Shown piece after piece: positions 45,301-55,711 of a DNA stretch of 64,000 bases. A program made the translations under genes and the position numbers. Origin of the DNA: Aricia agestis (Eukaryota > Arthropoda > Insecta > Lepidoptera > Lycaenidae). The DNA lies in the NCBI RefSeq assembly GCF_905147365.1, contig NC_056420.1:7388001-7452000 (forward strand), read 5' to 3'. The notes beneath the pieces were generated by a model. It ran no database searches, had not been told where the DNA came from, and worked only from the letters and a program-made list of their open reading frames with translations. Numbering within the stretch: the first letter of the stretch is position 1; every line of letters begins with the position of its first letter.

Positions 45301-45689
45301 CAATGTCACCGCTTGTTAGCATAAGAAGAAATTTCCAATAAGAGCCTCCTAATTTATGTCGGATTTAAGTGGGGGTCCGTTATTTACATAACAGTTATTT
45401 TCTTAAACTATCAGCACTAAAATATTGTTAGATAATTTGCGATTTGATAGGATAATTTTGTCAAACCGTTATGTCCAGCAGTGTTTACTATAACTACTAG
45501 GCAGTAGGCCCATTTGGATAAAGGTAGTTTAAGCCTTGGGAAAGGAGACAGTTTTTATAGCGGAAAATTTTTCTATTCCCGCTTGATAAATAAATTTTGC
45601 CCTAACAAGATGTTGTCAAGAAAAAAATTTTACTTATTGAGATAATCCAAAACGTTGTTCAATTTTCTCAAGTATTCTTGGCATCTCTA
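42311..45689. other. Longest unrecognised stretch
   Basis: More than 3 kb of AT-rich DNA with no repeat matches, no splice or promoter evidence, and no frame with a recognisable domain. Probably unique intergenic or intronic DNA. Confidence 0.5.
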
Positions 45690-45948
45690 CAGGGTGTAAC
45701 AAAAATGAGTGATAATACTTTAGGGTGTGTACGTGTTCATTGTAGAGAGTTCACTGTGAAAGTAGCAGCGCTGAAAGACCAAATTTTTTTTTCATTTTTG
45801 CATGGGGAAACTCGTATCCCTGGGGCTCTTGCCCGTACAAAAGTGAAAAAAAATTTTGGTCTTTCAGCGCTGCTACTTTCACAGTGAACTCTCTACAAGG
45901 AACACGTACACACCCTAAAGTATTATCACTTATTTTTGTTACACACTG
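45690..45948. mobile_element. Family C hairpin MITE, copy 5
   Basis: CAGGGTGTAACAAAAATGAG at the left, TTTTTGTTACACACTG at the right, TA flanks at 45688-45689 and 45949-45950. Arms match copies 1, 2 and 4 closely. Confidence 0.85.
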
Positions 45949-45954
45949 TATATT

Positions 45955-45985
45955 TAACCGACTTCAAAAAAGGAGATCCCATGTT
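45955..45985 (+). repeat. Small repeat fragment (ACCGACTTCAAAAAAGGAG)
   Basis: ACCGACTTCAAAAAAGGAG is, from memory, the start of a common lepidopteran interspersed repeat. Only this piece remains. Confidence 0.4.
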
Positions 45986-46021
45986 CGCCTGTGGATTTTT
46001 CTTTGCCACGCGCGATTTACT

Positions 46022-46094
46022 ATGTGTATTAGTACTGTCCGTGGCTCGTACCAGTTAACGCTCGGCCCTCTTAGTGAATAGTGCTAATACACTT
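46022..46094. repeat. Short inverted repeat pair
   Basis: ATGTGTATTAGTACT near 46022 and AGTGCTAATACACT near 46081, separated by about 45 bases. Confidence 0.5.
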
Positions 46095-46385
46095 TAGTTA
46101 ATGCACATAAAGTGGACCATAAACTAGACCCTTCGAGTACCTTCTAAAATATTTAGTGCGATCTGCGTACCGAGATAAAATCTAGGTCGAATCGCATTAG
46201 CGAAAAGCTGTGATAGCCTATTTAGTTTTAAAACATGTGGCGAAATATTACTGTAATAACGCCATTTTAATTTTTTTTGATTAAAAGAAAACATTTTGAA
46301 AAGTATTTAAATGTATATTTTAAAAAATGCTGCTATTCAGAATGTAGCATTAAATGCGTTAAAATTAATACTATTCATATCAATT

Positions 46386-46760
46386 AACCACACCACGTGG
46401 TTGGGCGTATATTTCGTATTGTAAATGAACTGGACCATTCACACGTACCACATTTTGTAGTCGTTGTCGACCGCTTGTGTGATACCGACCACATCGCAAC
46501 CACGGCTGACCACATCGCAATTCGCAACCACAACGTTGCGTTGATGCAATGACAGTGCGCGCACACCACCCGCGCTCTTCCCCCCTCCGTTTCATTGTCT
46601 TTCGTACGTAACCACATCGCAACCACTGGCGACAACGCACCCACGTCGGCATTTTGTCGGTACCACAACGCAACTACAAAAAGCTGCAGCGACACCATTC
46701 ACACGTAACGCTCGACGACATTTTGTCGTTGTGATGTGGTGTTCGTTGGCTCGGGCGGCC
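46386..46760. repeat. CG/CA-rich low-complexity island
   Basis: CCACATCGCAACCAC words recur several times. CCATTCACACGTA occurs at 46435-46447 and again at 46695-46707. Base composition is sharply unlike the flanks. Frames of 66 to 104 codons on the minus strand are composition artefacts. It resembles the interior of the CG-rich MITEs, but clear terminal repeats were not found. Confidence 0.55.
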
Positions 46761-47598
46761 GCTCCTTTGCATTTGATCGTTTCGAATTTCAATCCATCTC
46801 CTCCAAAAAACGAGGACTAACTTAAGAGTTAGTTTGCCGTCCAATTAAAAAGCTATAAAATAAATTCTAAACAAACAATACTTTAAGTAGGTACTAAGGT
46901 TCTTGTAAGTACTTAATCGCAATCAACGATGTCCAATGTCCACCCACGCCTAATTTACTTAGCAACCACTAGACTATGAAATTGTAGTTATTGTCCTGTG
47001 GAGAAGCTAAACTTAGAACGATGTAAACATTTAACACCCACTAGATTCTGTCTCAATTAATTTTGATGTAAATGCGCAGAATGGGTTATGCTACCAACTT
47101 TAATGTCTTATAGGCTATAGCCGCATTATTTTTTTATCACATGTTACATGTTCATAAGAAGTACGCATTTGGAAAAAACGTAACTAATTCTACATATTGT
47201 TTAGTACATAAGACAAAATACATACTTAGCTTGAATACATGCTTTTCAGTTGGGCATGAAAGTGAACACTAAACAGTGCTATTTTCCCTTGAAATGAGCA
47301 TTCTTAGCTATATGTCAAGTCGTAGAAAGTTTTCCTATATCATTAAATGTAATCATAGTCGAACATAACTCAAGGATTATAAAAGTATGCAACAATATCT
47401 CATAGTTATTACGGTGGGGCGTAAAAATTTATGGTTCGCGAGAACCTGCCTGTTACCGAGTTTAAAACCCGCCCCGAAGCAGCGCGGAGCTTCCTGCATT
47501 TTGACGCTGAAATTGATACAATGTTTTAGTTCGACAAAAGTTCTGATTTTCGAATAAAGTATGAGCGCAGGTATGAGTGCGAGGACAAGCGAATATCC
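46761..47598. other. No recognised feature
   Basis: AT-rich sequence. Confidence 0.5.
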
Positions 47599-47928
47599 TT
47601 TTTTATTAAATCAGGGGGCAAACGAGCAAACGGGTCACCTGATGGATGCTTTCCATCAGGTGACCCGTTTGCTCGTTTGCCCTTCCGTCACCCACGAACA
47701 CTCATCACACATCAGAAGAGCTGCATGTGCTTTGCCGGCCTTTTAAGAGGGAATAGGGTAATAGGGGAGGGTAGGGAAGGGAATAGGGTAGGGGATTGGG
47801 CCTTCGGTAAACTCACTCATACTCGGCGAAACACAGCGCAAGCGCTGTTTCATGCCGGCTTTCTGTGAGAACGTGGTATTTCTCCGGTCGAGTCGGCCCA
47901 TTCGTGCCGAAGCATGGCTTTCCCGCGT
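47599..47928 (-). mobile_element. Family A SINE-like retroposon, copy 7, with internal foldback
   Basis: Standard order, but 47616-47646 is followed after 5 bases by its exact 31-base inverse at 47652-47682, which replaces AAGCAA of the consensus. The 5' end is slightly altered (CTTTCCCGCGT). Confidence 0.85.
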
Positions 47929-47938
47929 TTGAAACTCC

Positions 47939-48029
47939 TTACTAATATTATTATAAATGTGTTTGTTCGTCTGTTACCACGGCCAAGCCGCTGAACCGAT
48001 TTTGCTGGGTATGGTGATACTTTAAGTCC
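47939..48029 (-). mobile_element. Family G fragment
   Basis: TTACTAATATTATTATAAAT, GTTTGTTCGTCTGTTACCAC and CCGCTGAACCGATTTTGCTG. Minus-oriented start of G, lying between two family A copies. Confidence 0.65.
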
Positions 48030-48117
48030 TTTTGATTAAAAATGTTTTGATTATACTGGCTTTTATAAACTGTAAGTTACTACAAGGAATCTTGTACATT
48101 TAGACCACTATTATAAA

Positions 48118-48455
48118 TACGTGGGAGAGCCATGCTTTGGCACGAATGGGCCGGCTCGACCGGATAAATACCACGTTCTCACAGAAAACCGGCGTGAAAC
48201 AGCGCTTGCGCTGTGTTTCGCCGAGTGAGTGAGTTTACCGGAGGCCCAATCCCCTAACCCCTACCCTATTCCCTTCCCTACCCTCAACTATTCCCTTCCC
48301 TTCCCTACCCTCCCCTATTACTCTATTCCCTCTTAAATGGTCGGCAACGCACTTGCAGCTCTTCTGATGCTGCGAGTGTCCATGGGCGATGGAAGTTGCT
48401 TTCCATCAGGTGACCCGTTTGCTCGTTTGCCCCCTTATTTCATTAAAAAAAAAAA
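48118..48455 (+). mobile_element. Family A SINE-like retroposon, copy 8
   Basis: Plus orientation: TACGTGGGAGAGCCATGCTT to GCCCCCTTATTTCATT plus poly(A). Head-to-head with copy 7 across 189 bases. The clearest view of the poly(A) 3' end. Confidence 0.85.
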
Positions 48456-48489
48456 CGTAATATGCTTTATCAATCCCTTATTAATGCTT

Positions 48490-48855
48490 CGGGATTCATC
48501 AATTACTCGGGGTAGCAGTGTGGAGACACTGCTGCCCATTGCACCGAGTTCCAGAGAGAGTCGCGATGCGCACGGTGCTCCTGGACATCGCGGCCCACAA
48601 GTGGTCTTTTCTAGGCCACCCCGCGGGACGAACTAGCAAAGTCTACATGCTTAGATGAGTCTACGAGACGCGGACAACCGCTGGTAGAGTTGCGGTGGGT
48701 TAATCGTGCCCGTGACTGTGCCTAGGCGGGGAGTGGAGCACCATTGGGTTTTAGTGGGTAGTTCCTCGGGGAATCCCACATACCCCGGCCGATGTCCCCA
48801 ACCGCCGGGGATGCGCAAAGCATTTCCCCATGTAAAAAAAAAGGGATTCATCAAT
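48490..48855 (+). mobile_element. Family K retroposon with 13-bp TSD
   Basis: GGGATTCATCAAT flanks the insert on both sides (before TACTCGGGG and after the poly(A)). The body has GTGTGGAGACACTGCTGCCC, GATGCGCACGGTGCTCCTGG and GGAGTGGAGCACCATTGGGT, and ends GCGCAAAGCATTTCCCCATG plus poly(A). Poly(A) and a long TSD prove LINE-type retroposition. No tRNA head is visible, so it is either a 5'-truncated LINE or a LINE-derived SINE. Frames through it are not recognisable. Confidence 0.85.
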
Positions 48856-48857
48856 GG

Positions 48858-48910
48858 TTCTTTCAACTAAATTTGATATTGTTAGTCAATACCAAATTTA
48901 GTTGAAAGAA
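48858..48910. repeat. Near-perfect palindrome, about 24-bp arms
   Basis: TTCTTTCAACTAAATTTGAT and its inverse (AATACCAAATTTAGTTGAAA), one mismatch, short loop. Lies immediately beside the K insertion. Confidence 0.85.
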
Positions 48911-49221
48911 GCTTGTATACGTAGGTACTATTTAAACTTCTACTAAAGCACTAACTAAAACAACATAATTTTTCATCTATTTTTGTTCTATTCCGGCCAA
49001 GCGCCCGTCGGACGGGTAATGTTGATCGAACATTTTACGTTGAAGTGACCTAATCATAAATCATTCCGATCCCGAGCGACCCTCCCGCTCTTGCCGGACG
49101 AAATTTGTCGAAACACTCGTCCGATCGACGCTTGAAATATTTAACTAGCTCGTCGCTGGAGACATGAAATTCCAACATTTTAACATTCTATTATGTATCA
49201 TCATCATCATTTTAAAATAGA
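48911..49221. other. No recognised feature
   Basis: Somewhat CG-richer (CGCCCGTCGGACGGG near 49003) but no structure called. Confidence 0.4.
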
Positions 49222-49267
49222 TGCCGCCCGCAGGTCCGTTTCACCGAAATTCGTTAATCGCGCTGGA
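49222..49267 (+). mobile_element. Family G fragment
   Basis: GATGCCGCCCGCAGGTCCGT and CACCGAAATTCGTTAATCGC match the start of G with changes. Confidence 0.5.
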
Positions 49268-49882
49268 CCATAATAGTCCATCGCGATTAATCCATGGTCC
49301 ATGATAGTTAAGAGATTATAGTGTCCTATAATATCTTCTTCCGTATTTTTAATTATCTCCACTTTACCCTCAACTTTACCACTTATTTCTTCAAGGTTTA
49401 CATTAAAATCGCTTTACACCGCCGTCAAATTCAGCGATTACACTTATTTGTCATTAAAAGTTCAACCTAAACCAAACTAAAAAAATAATAACGCCACAAA
49501 CCAAGATACAACAAACATATCACAATAAAATTAAACCAATTAAGCTACAGTACAACGGTGATCCAAGCACCTAATTATTTAGTTCGAGCCTCTAGCATTA
49601 ACCCGTTCGGTGGGCCCTTAAAATATCTATCCCGTTCCCGGTAACGTATAGAATTACAGACCGCTAACAAACCTGTCCGCCGCGTCGCCGCAGACTCGAT
49701 AAGGGAATATCGAGTTCGCGATGACACAACTCGTTAATTGCAAACTCGGGAAAAATGGACCAGGAAACGTATGCTAATATACCAGGCAGCGAGTTGGAAT
49801 ATACAGTTTTGGATAAGAATTTAAATCATATTGCTATTTTTATCCAAGTTAACATTATATCTGCTATGGTATGTCGTGTGTA
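49268..49882. other. No recognised feature
   Basis: Ordinary sequence. Confidence 0.5.
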
Positions 49883-49884
49883 TA

Positions 49885-50235
49885 AGGGCCGGGACACAAA
49901 ACACGATACAACGTCGTGTGGTACCGCGACGCGGCGTCGTTTCACGATGCGATGTCGTGTCGTCCACGACGAGCATCGTAAAAAACTACGACGCGACATC
50001 GTGACGTGCCACGATATACGGCACGACGTCGCGTCGTAGAAACTCACGTAGAAATTCAAAGATTACGCATCGTGAGTTTCTACGACGCGACGTCGTGCCG
50101 TATATCGTGGCACGGCACGTCACGATTTCGTGTCGTAGTTTTTTACGATGTTCGTCGTAGATTCCCACAATACGATGTCGCATCGTGAAACGTGGTACGA
50201 TACGACGTCGTATCGTGTTTATGTGTCCCGGCTCT
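49885..50235. mobile_element. CG-rich foldback MITE, 351 bp
   Basis: AGGGCCGGGACACAAAACAC at the left and GTGTTTATGTGTCCCGGCTC plus T at the right. Nested inner palindrome: TACGGCACGACGTCGCGTCG and GAAACTCACG against CGTGAGTTTCTACGACGCGA. Left flank TA, right flank AA, so a slightly decayed TA duplication. Related by ends and vocabulary to 27521-27687. Confidence 0.8.
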
Positions 50236-50237
50236 AA

Positions 50238-52139
50238 CCTACAACAAGCTTAAACCGATTGGATATGCAGTTTGAACTAAACAAGAAATATTGGTCCATT
50301 AGCCGCTTATCAACCATTTATTTGAGTAAATTTTAGTACTGCAGTACATAATTTAATCGGACGAAACTTGAAATAGATGAGAAAAAATTGAATTGACTGA
50401 TGCACATAAACTGTGAAGAAGCAGCTTAAATTTTGCATAGAAATGTACAAGGAATATTTTCTTCGTTTACTTTAAGAAATATTTTCTTGAAAATTTAAAG
50501 GAATGAGGTTATATCTTTAATTTTCACGTGGGCGAGGCAGACATCGCAACGAGTTAAATATACTTTCATTCCGACGTTAAACAACTGAATTTTACGAATT
50601 CTGAACGTCTCAATTTTACATAATACTTAGAATTTGTCAGACTAATTCCACCCGATCTTGACGCTTCAGCGCTAGATTTATTAGAATTTGAGGAAGTAAA
50701 TTAGTATTAGCTCTAATTTCAATTCTGGCTTCGGATCATATATCTAGATAATCCTCGTTAGTATTCATACATTCCTCTAATGTCGTGCAACTTGCAAGGC
50801 GGTGATGCATTTCGGGACACGTATATTATGTGCCTGCTGCGAACTTCTAGGAGTTTATTTGTCTAGGCAATAATTTAATAGACAAATGTTTTGTTTCACA
50901 ATCCCCTACTAATTGGCCAATAGAATAAACGGAAATGTTGGTCTCAGTTGCGCAGTTTAGGCATACATTACAAGTTGTAAGATAAGTGTCCAAAATCGAA
51001 AGTTTCTAGCTCCTTAAGTGTTTCCCTATACGTTGATCTAAAAATCAGCTTCGTCTATTCTTGGACGTAACATCCATTTCATTATATATATATCGAGTGC
51101 AAATCCAGGATGTTTATTTTGTCCTAGATGTATGCATAGATCTAAAAACAAATTTTATTGCCATAACAAATTTTATGTACGAACTGTTAAGCCGCGGGCA
51201 AAAGTCACAGAGATACATCTTTAGTATTTACTGGGATAATTTGAACTATGTTAGTTTTCGAGGAGATAGCGCTTATACTCTTATGTCAATTAGTGTTTGC
51301 CGTCCACGGTTCAAACACTAATTGGCGATGGTATCGAGAAATGTGGTCTAGTATTTATTTTGTATCGATTTTATTAATTGATCAAATAAAACGCTTCTAT
51401 TTGCACTCGTTTTTAGCCTTTGATGGTCCCGATTAATTTATCGAATTAAGTTTAGATTATGTCTCAAGGTTTGTATATTTAACGAGCAAAAATTAGTTTA
51501 ACCTTGAAACGGGCTAGACACATTTGATTTTATCTTTACTATGATTCAAATCACAAGGCGGGGGTACTTTCTACATTTATTTAGGAGTTTTGCGACAATT
51601 GCGACTCGTCTAGTTTTGTTGATGCTAGTAATCGTACAATGGGGATTGTCCATTTTTTTTTAATTTTGCTCATTACAAAAACATTTCGAGGAATAAGGTC
51701 AGTGATCGTTTTTCTGTATATAAACGAAAAAAACACCCATTAGTTACTTATATTTTTGAACAAATATGTTTAACCTTTGTTTGACCTTCAATGGCGTTAA
51801 ATTAGCAATAAATTCGACCAACATTACGTTTCGAACTTTTGGTAAGCTTCTCGTATCAGCTTTCACATAATGAGAACTTGCATTTGACGAACCAGCCATT
51901 ATAAATAAGATTGAAAGGAAATTTAAAACATACTGCAGAGGTCAATTGCGGCCTATGATGACGTCAGAGCGAAACTTTAAAAATTTATTGAGAAAAAACT
52001 ACGAATTTCAAAATTATTTAATTTATATTCTTAAAATACCCTATTTTAACGAAAAAAAATATAAAAAGTACATGTGATTTTTTTTGGACAGTGCCCATTC
52101 TTCATGTGATGGAACAACTAAAAATGTTGTTGTCAAGTT
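50238..52139. other. No recognised feature
   Basis: AT-rich. A family B end fragment (AAGCCGCGGGCAAAAG) at about 51189-51204 is the only match. Confidence 0.5.
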
Positions 52140-52260
52140 TGATTAAGACAACGAATGATTGTTTGACAAAGAAGATCCATGCGTCGGATGGGCATGTAAA
52201 AATGCGTCCGAAACTAACTTTTGACGTCGTGTAGGCTAGTCGTTCCGACTGGGTTTAAAA
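52140..52260 (+). mobile_element. Degenerate family D SINE fragment
   Basis: GATTGTTTGACAAAGAAGAT, CCATGCGTCGGATGGGCATG plus TAAAAA, and GACGTCGTGTAGGCTAGTCG follow the order of the D body in inverted orientation relative to 2139-2405. Diverged and truncated. Confidence 0.6.
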
Positions 52261-52308
52261 AAATATGGAACAGAATATTACAAGAAAACTTGGGTCTTGG
52301 GCTGTATT

Positions 52309-52738
52309 AAAAAATCGGCCAAGTGCGAGTCGGATTCGCGCACGAAGGATTCCGTACCGTTATTGAGTGAAAGTTGACAAAACATTATGTTTTTTGTATG
52401 GGAGCCCCCTTAAATATTGATTATATATATTTTTTTATTAATTATGAAAGAACAAATAGAATTAAGAATTTTGTGAGTATTTCAAGTGCCCACCTACTAC
52501 TATTATTGATTACGAGCAAAAAAGGTAAAAAAAATTACGTTTGTTGTATGGGATATTTATTTTATTTTGTTTTTAGTATATTTTGTTGTTATAGCGGCAA
52601 TACAAATACACAATCTGTGAAAATTTAAGAAGTTTAGCTATAGCGGTTCTTGAGTTACAGCCTGAAGACAGACGGACAGACATCGAAGTCTCAGTAATAG
52701 GGTCCCGTTTTTCCCCTTTGGGTACGGAACCCTAAAAA
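52309..52738 (+). mobile_element. Family F repeat, copy 1
   Basis: AATCGGCCAAGTGCGAGTCG, ATTCCGTACCGTTATTGAGT, TTTTTTGTATGGGAGCCCCC, TTTGTTGTATGGGATATTTA, TAGCTATAGCGGTTCTTGAG and ACAGACGGACAGACATCGAA, ending CCCTTTGGGTACGGAACCCT. A very common lepidopteran repeat by recollection; superfamily not known to me. Non-coding. Confidence 0.75.
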
Positions 52739-53561
52739 TGAAAATTCTACGTAAATTCGTCCAATGAAGCCAGCCACCGTCACTGAAATCGTTGTGAGAG
52801 CTATATACTCGTGACTAAATTAGATACAACGCATAGATAGCCAAGGATGCGTGTACATTTTTAGTAAAAGCTGGCTTACCAAATAGGGCTACGTTTGTCG
52901 TGATGGTATGCAAGACCACTGTTGAAAAGGGACCAAAAAAAACCTATGCCGCGTTCTAGCTGATGTTCTTTTGTTGTGGAAACAAAATCTCTGCCTATTT
53001 TAAAGATGTAACATGAGAAAGTAAGTTTGAAAATAACTAGATTCACCTTGTTACGTGAATAAAAGAAACTGTCCAACTTGCCAGGTTAATAAGCAGCCTA
53101 TATTTTTTCCGTAGCCAACACTGACCTAATCAAAATGAATCTTATTAGTTTCGAAGTCTATTCATTACAAAAAAGCAAACGAAAACTCTCCTATTATGAT
53201 CTAACTACCGATAGGTAATATAGTATGTATGTAAGTATAGCTAAACTATGTATATCTTTTTTTTTGGTTTTAATAATTTTTAATCTACATAAAGAGCAAT
53301 TATAATAATTAATAATTATTACAACTACATACACATTTACATATGTAATAAAAATCTTCTGTTGGTTCTCAGAAGCAAAAAAAGCTTGAATGAAAAAAGA
53401 GTGTGTACGTTAAATCTGTTAAATACTTGGGCGTGTTGTATTATGATAATGTAGCAGTGTTTAAGCGTTCTTAATTAAGTAAAGCTTATACCATAATCAT
53501 GGGATTACTGTAAAGACGTGTACACACTGAACGTACATTTTCTGTTAAAATAATACTAGAT
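52739..53561. other. No recognised feature
   Basis: AT-rich sequence. Confidence 0.5.
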
Positions 53562-53866
53562 GTTAGAATAAACACCGTTATCCTTGAAACCATCAAAAGA
53601 GCCCGTCAAAATGAACAACAATAATGAATTATACCGGGAACTCATCATAGAAATTGCCGATCCGTATGGGTATGAACACGGCATTTTTTTTGAGTTCCCA
53701 GACTCAAAAAAAATTCCGTCTTCATACCCATACGGATGCCCGAATCGGCAATTTCTATGGGTATGAAGACGGATTTTTTTAATTCCCAGTATTGTTCCCA
53801 TAGAGAAATTTGTTCATTTTGACGGGCTCATTTGATGGTTTCAAGGATAACGGTGTTTACACTAAC
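53562..53866. mobile_element. Foldback MITE with nested palindromes
   Basis: Outer arms AAACACCGTTATCCTTGAAA, CCATCAAAAGAGCCCGTCAA plus AATGAAC pair with the right end (about 48 bases, few mismatches). Inside, GAAATTGCCGATCCGTATGG pairs with CCGAATCGGCAATTTCTATG, and a GGGTATGAAGACGG word occurs three times in alternating orientation. A clear TSD was not seen. Confidence 0.75.
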
Positions 53867-53932
53867 ACACTGTATAATCAATTGAATACAACATTAAAAC
53901 AGTCTCGTTCCTCATTCGATTAATTCCGTTTC

Positions 53933-53995
53933 TTTTTTTTTTTACATAAAATAAGGGGGCAAACGAGCAAAAGGGTCACCTGATGGAAAGCAACT
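53933..53995 (-). mobile_element. Family A 3'-end fragment, copy 9
   Basis: Poly(T), ATAAGGGGGCAAACGAGCAA, AAGGGTCACCTGATGGAAAG and CAACT, then it departs. Only the 3' terminal about 60 bases on the minus strand: a severe 5' truncation. Confidence 0.75.
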
Positions 53996-54132
53996 GACGG
54001 TAATACGCTTTTCTCTTTAAGGTTTGCAGGTCGTTTTGGTTTCTTTTTTTTTTTTTTACCAATCATAACGCAATTCACTTTCGTTTTATTTTCATTGGAA
54101 ATAAACTGGATCTGCAATAATAATGCACTAAA

Positions 54133-54335
54133 AACGTCTGTCTGTTATTTCTTCACGCCCAGACCGATGAACCGATTTTGCTGAAATTTAGTATGGAACT
54201 ACTTTGATTCAGAAAGGACATAGGTTATCCTATGTATTTTCTCGGGAACTTTTTTTTTCTTTTTATACCGGAAAACTGTATGGTTCTCGTGCGATAAAAG
54301 AATTTAGGCGCAACGGAGTTGCGGGCGACATTTAG
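54133..54335 (-). mobile_element. Family G Helitron-like element
   Basis: GTCTGTCTGTTATTTCTTCA, GATGAACCGATTTTGCTGAA, AGGACATAGGTTATCCTATG, ACCGGAAAACTGTATGGTTC and GGCGCAACGGAGTTGCGGGC. Confidence 0.75.
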
Positions 54336-54660
54336 TAATATTATATAATGCTCCGAAATGTATCCTTGTAGCTCTAAATCTAATAGTACAGTTACAATCT
54401 GCGTATAAATCAATTTGTATCGGAAGTAATTACTAAGGGCTCGACTCGGGGATCGTGCGCCATCGCGTGCAGAATGCATTGTAAGGCCGCGTTCACACAC
54501 CATTGTTCAAGGTTCGATTCCGGGGAAGACATTTCAGTAATGTCATTGTAGTTGAAAACATTAGCTCTAGGTATGTAATTGTTTTTAGTGTTTGTGAAAT
54601 AAATTACATTTTATCACCTTTATTACTTTTGATTGTGCTGTTCTACAATATTTATGATAA
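54336..54660. other. No recognised feature
   Basis: Ordinary sequence. Confidence 0.5.
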
Positions 54661-54804
54661 ACTAGCTGTCCCGGTGAACTTCGTGTCACTTTAAAACCTT
54701 CCTTGGACTTCTACGAATATTTTAAGACTTAAATTAGCCCAACCCGTTCAGCCGTTTTCGAGTTTTAGCGTTACTAACATAATTGAAAATCCATTTTTAT
54801 ATAT
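54661..54804 (-). mobile_element. Family H Helitron-like element
   Basis: ACTAGCTGTCCCGGTGAACT, AAAACCTTCCTTGGACTTCT, CCGTTCAGCCGTTTTCGAGT and TTAGCGTTACTAAC, ending near TATATA. Inverted relative to 1929-2084. Confidence 0.75.
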
Positions 54805-54899
54805 TTGACTTTTAAGTATTATCACAAATCTTTTGTATGGGAGTATAGAAAAGTTTTGTTTTTAGACTTTTTCAGGAAATTTTTTTTTTTTTAGGATTT

Positions 54900-55026
54900 T
54901 TCTCTCCGTAAGAACCATCCTCGTACTTCAAGGAATATTTAAAAAAAAGAATTAGCGAAATCGGTCCAACCGTTCTCGAGTTTTGCGCTTAGCAACACAT
55001 TCAGCGACTCATTTTTATATTATAGA
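54900..55026 (-). mobile_element. Second family H-like copy
   Basis: AGCGAAATCGGTCCAACCGT, TCTCGAGTTTTGCGCTTAGC, AACACATTCAGCGACTCATT and TTTATATTATAGATA. Same orientation as the neighbour at 54661 but a different subfamily. Confidence 0.65.
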
Positions 55027-55711
55027 TATTATATGGAATAAGTTGCTAAAAGTGCGCTTTTATACTCGGCAAATCATAATAATATAGTGCACAGATCGGC
55101 CTAAAAACTCATCAGATATATGTTATACAACCTTATATTTGTTAAAAGTAGGTTAGAATAAAGTTTTTCGTATGTTTTTCGGCGTTTATAATCCAAAAAT
55201 TTTGGATATGACAAATTATTTTGCAATACCTATTTAAAAAACTTCATTTATGTAGATATAATTGTATTACACATTTAACTTTATCATACTTATACCAGTT
55301 TTATATGAACTATGACCATTCTATAGCCTTTAACAAATTAAATAATTATAGTCCTCTTAAGGTTTATAACCTTTCAATTCAAGAATAAGCTAGATAATAA
55401 TAGATACGTGTTAATTATTCATCCTTTCAAGCATACAGACCTAGCGGGTTAATGAATATCTAGAAACTCCATCTTGTATTAAATTAAAACATAGTGTATG
55501 TTGTACCTCAAAATGTTTAGCCACTAATTGATATAGAGCATAAATCATGATGAAAACAGAATCTAATAAAGTACCTGAATATTGAAGCGAGCGAGTATTA
55601 AAATTAATTAGCGTCAATATCAATATTATACTCGGGAGTCGGGACAATGTATCAAGACGAATTTGTGGGATCATATTCGTACTTCGTGAAAAGGTTTTTA
55701 AATCTATCTAT
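55027..55711. other. No recognised feature
   Basis: AT-rich sequence. Confidence 0.5.

Noticed and set aside
46380..46792. Overlapping minus-strand frames of 66 to 104 codons with His/Arg/Cys-rich composition
   Set aside because: Several frames open at once in a low-complexity CG/CA island; composition artefact.
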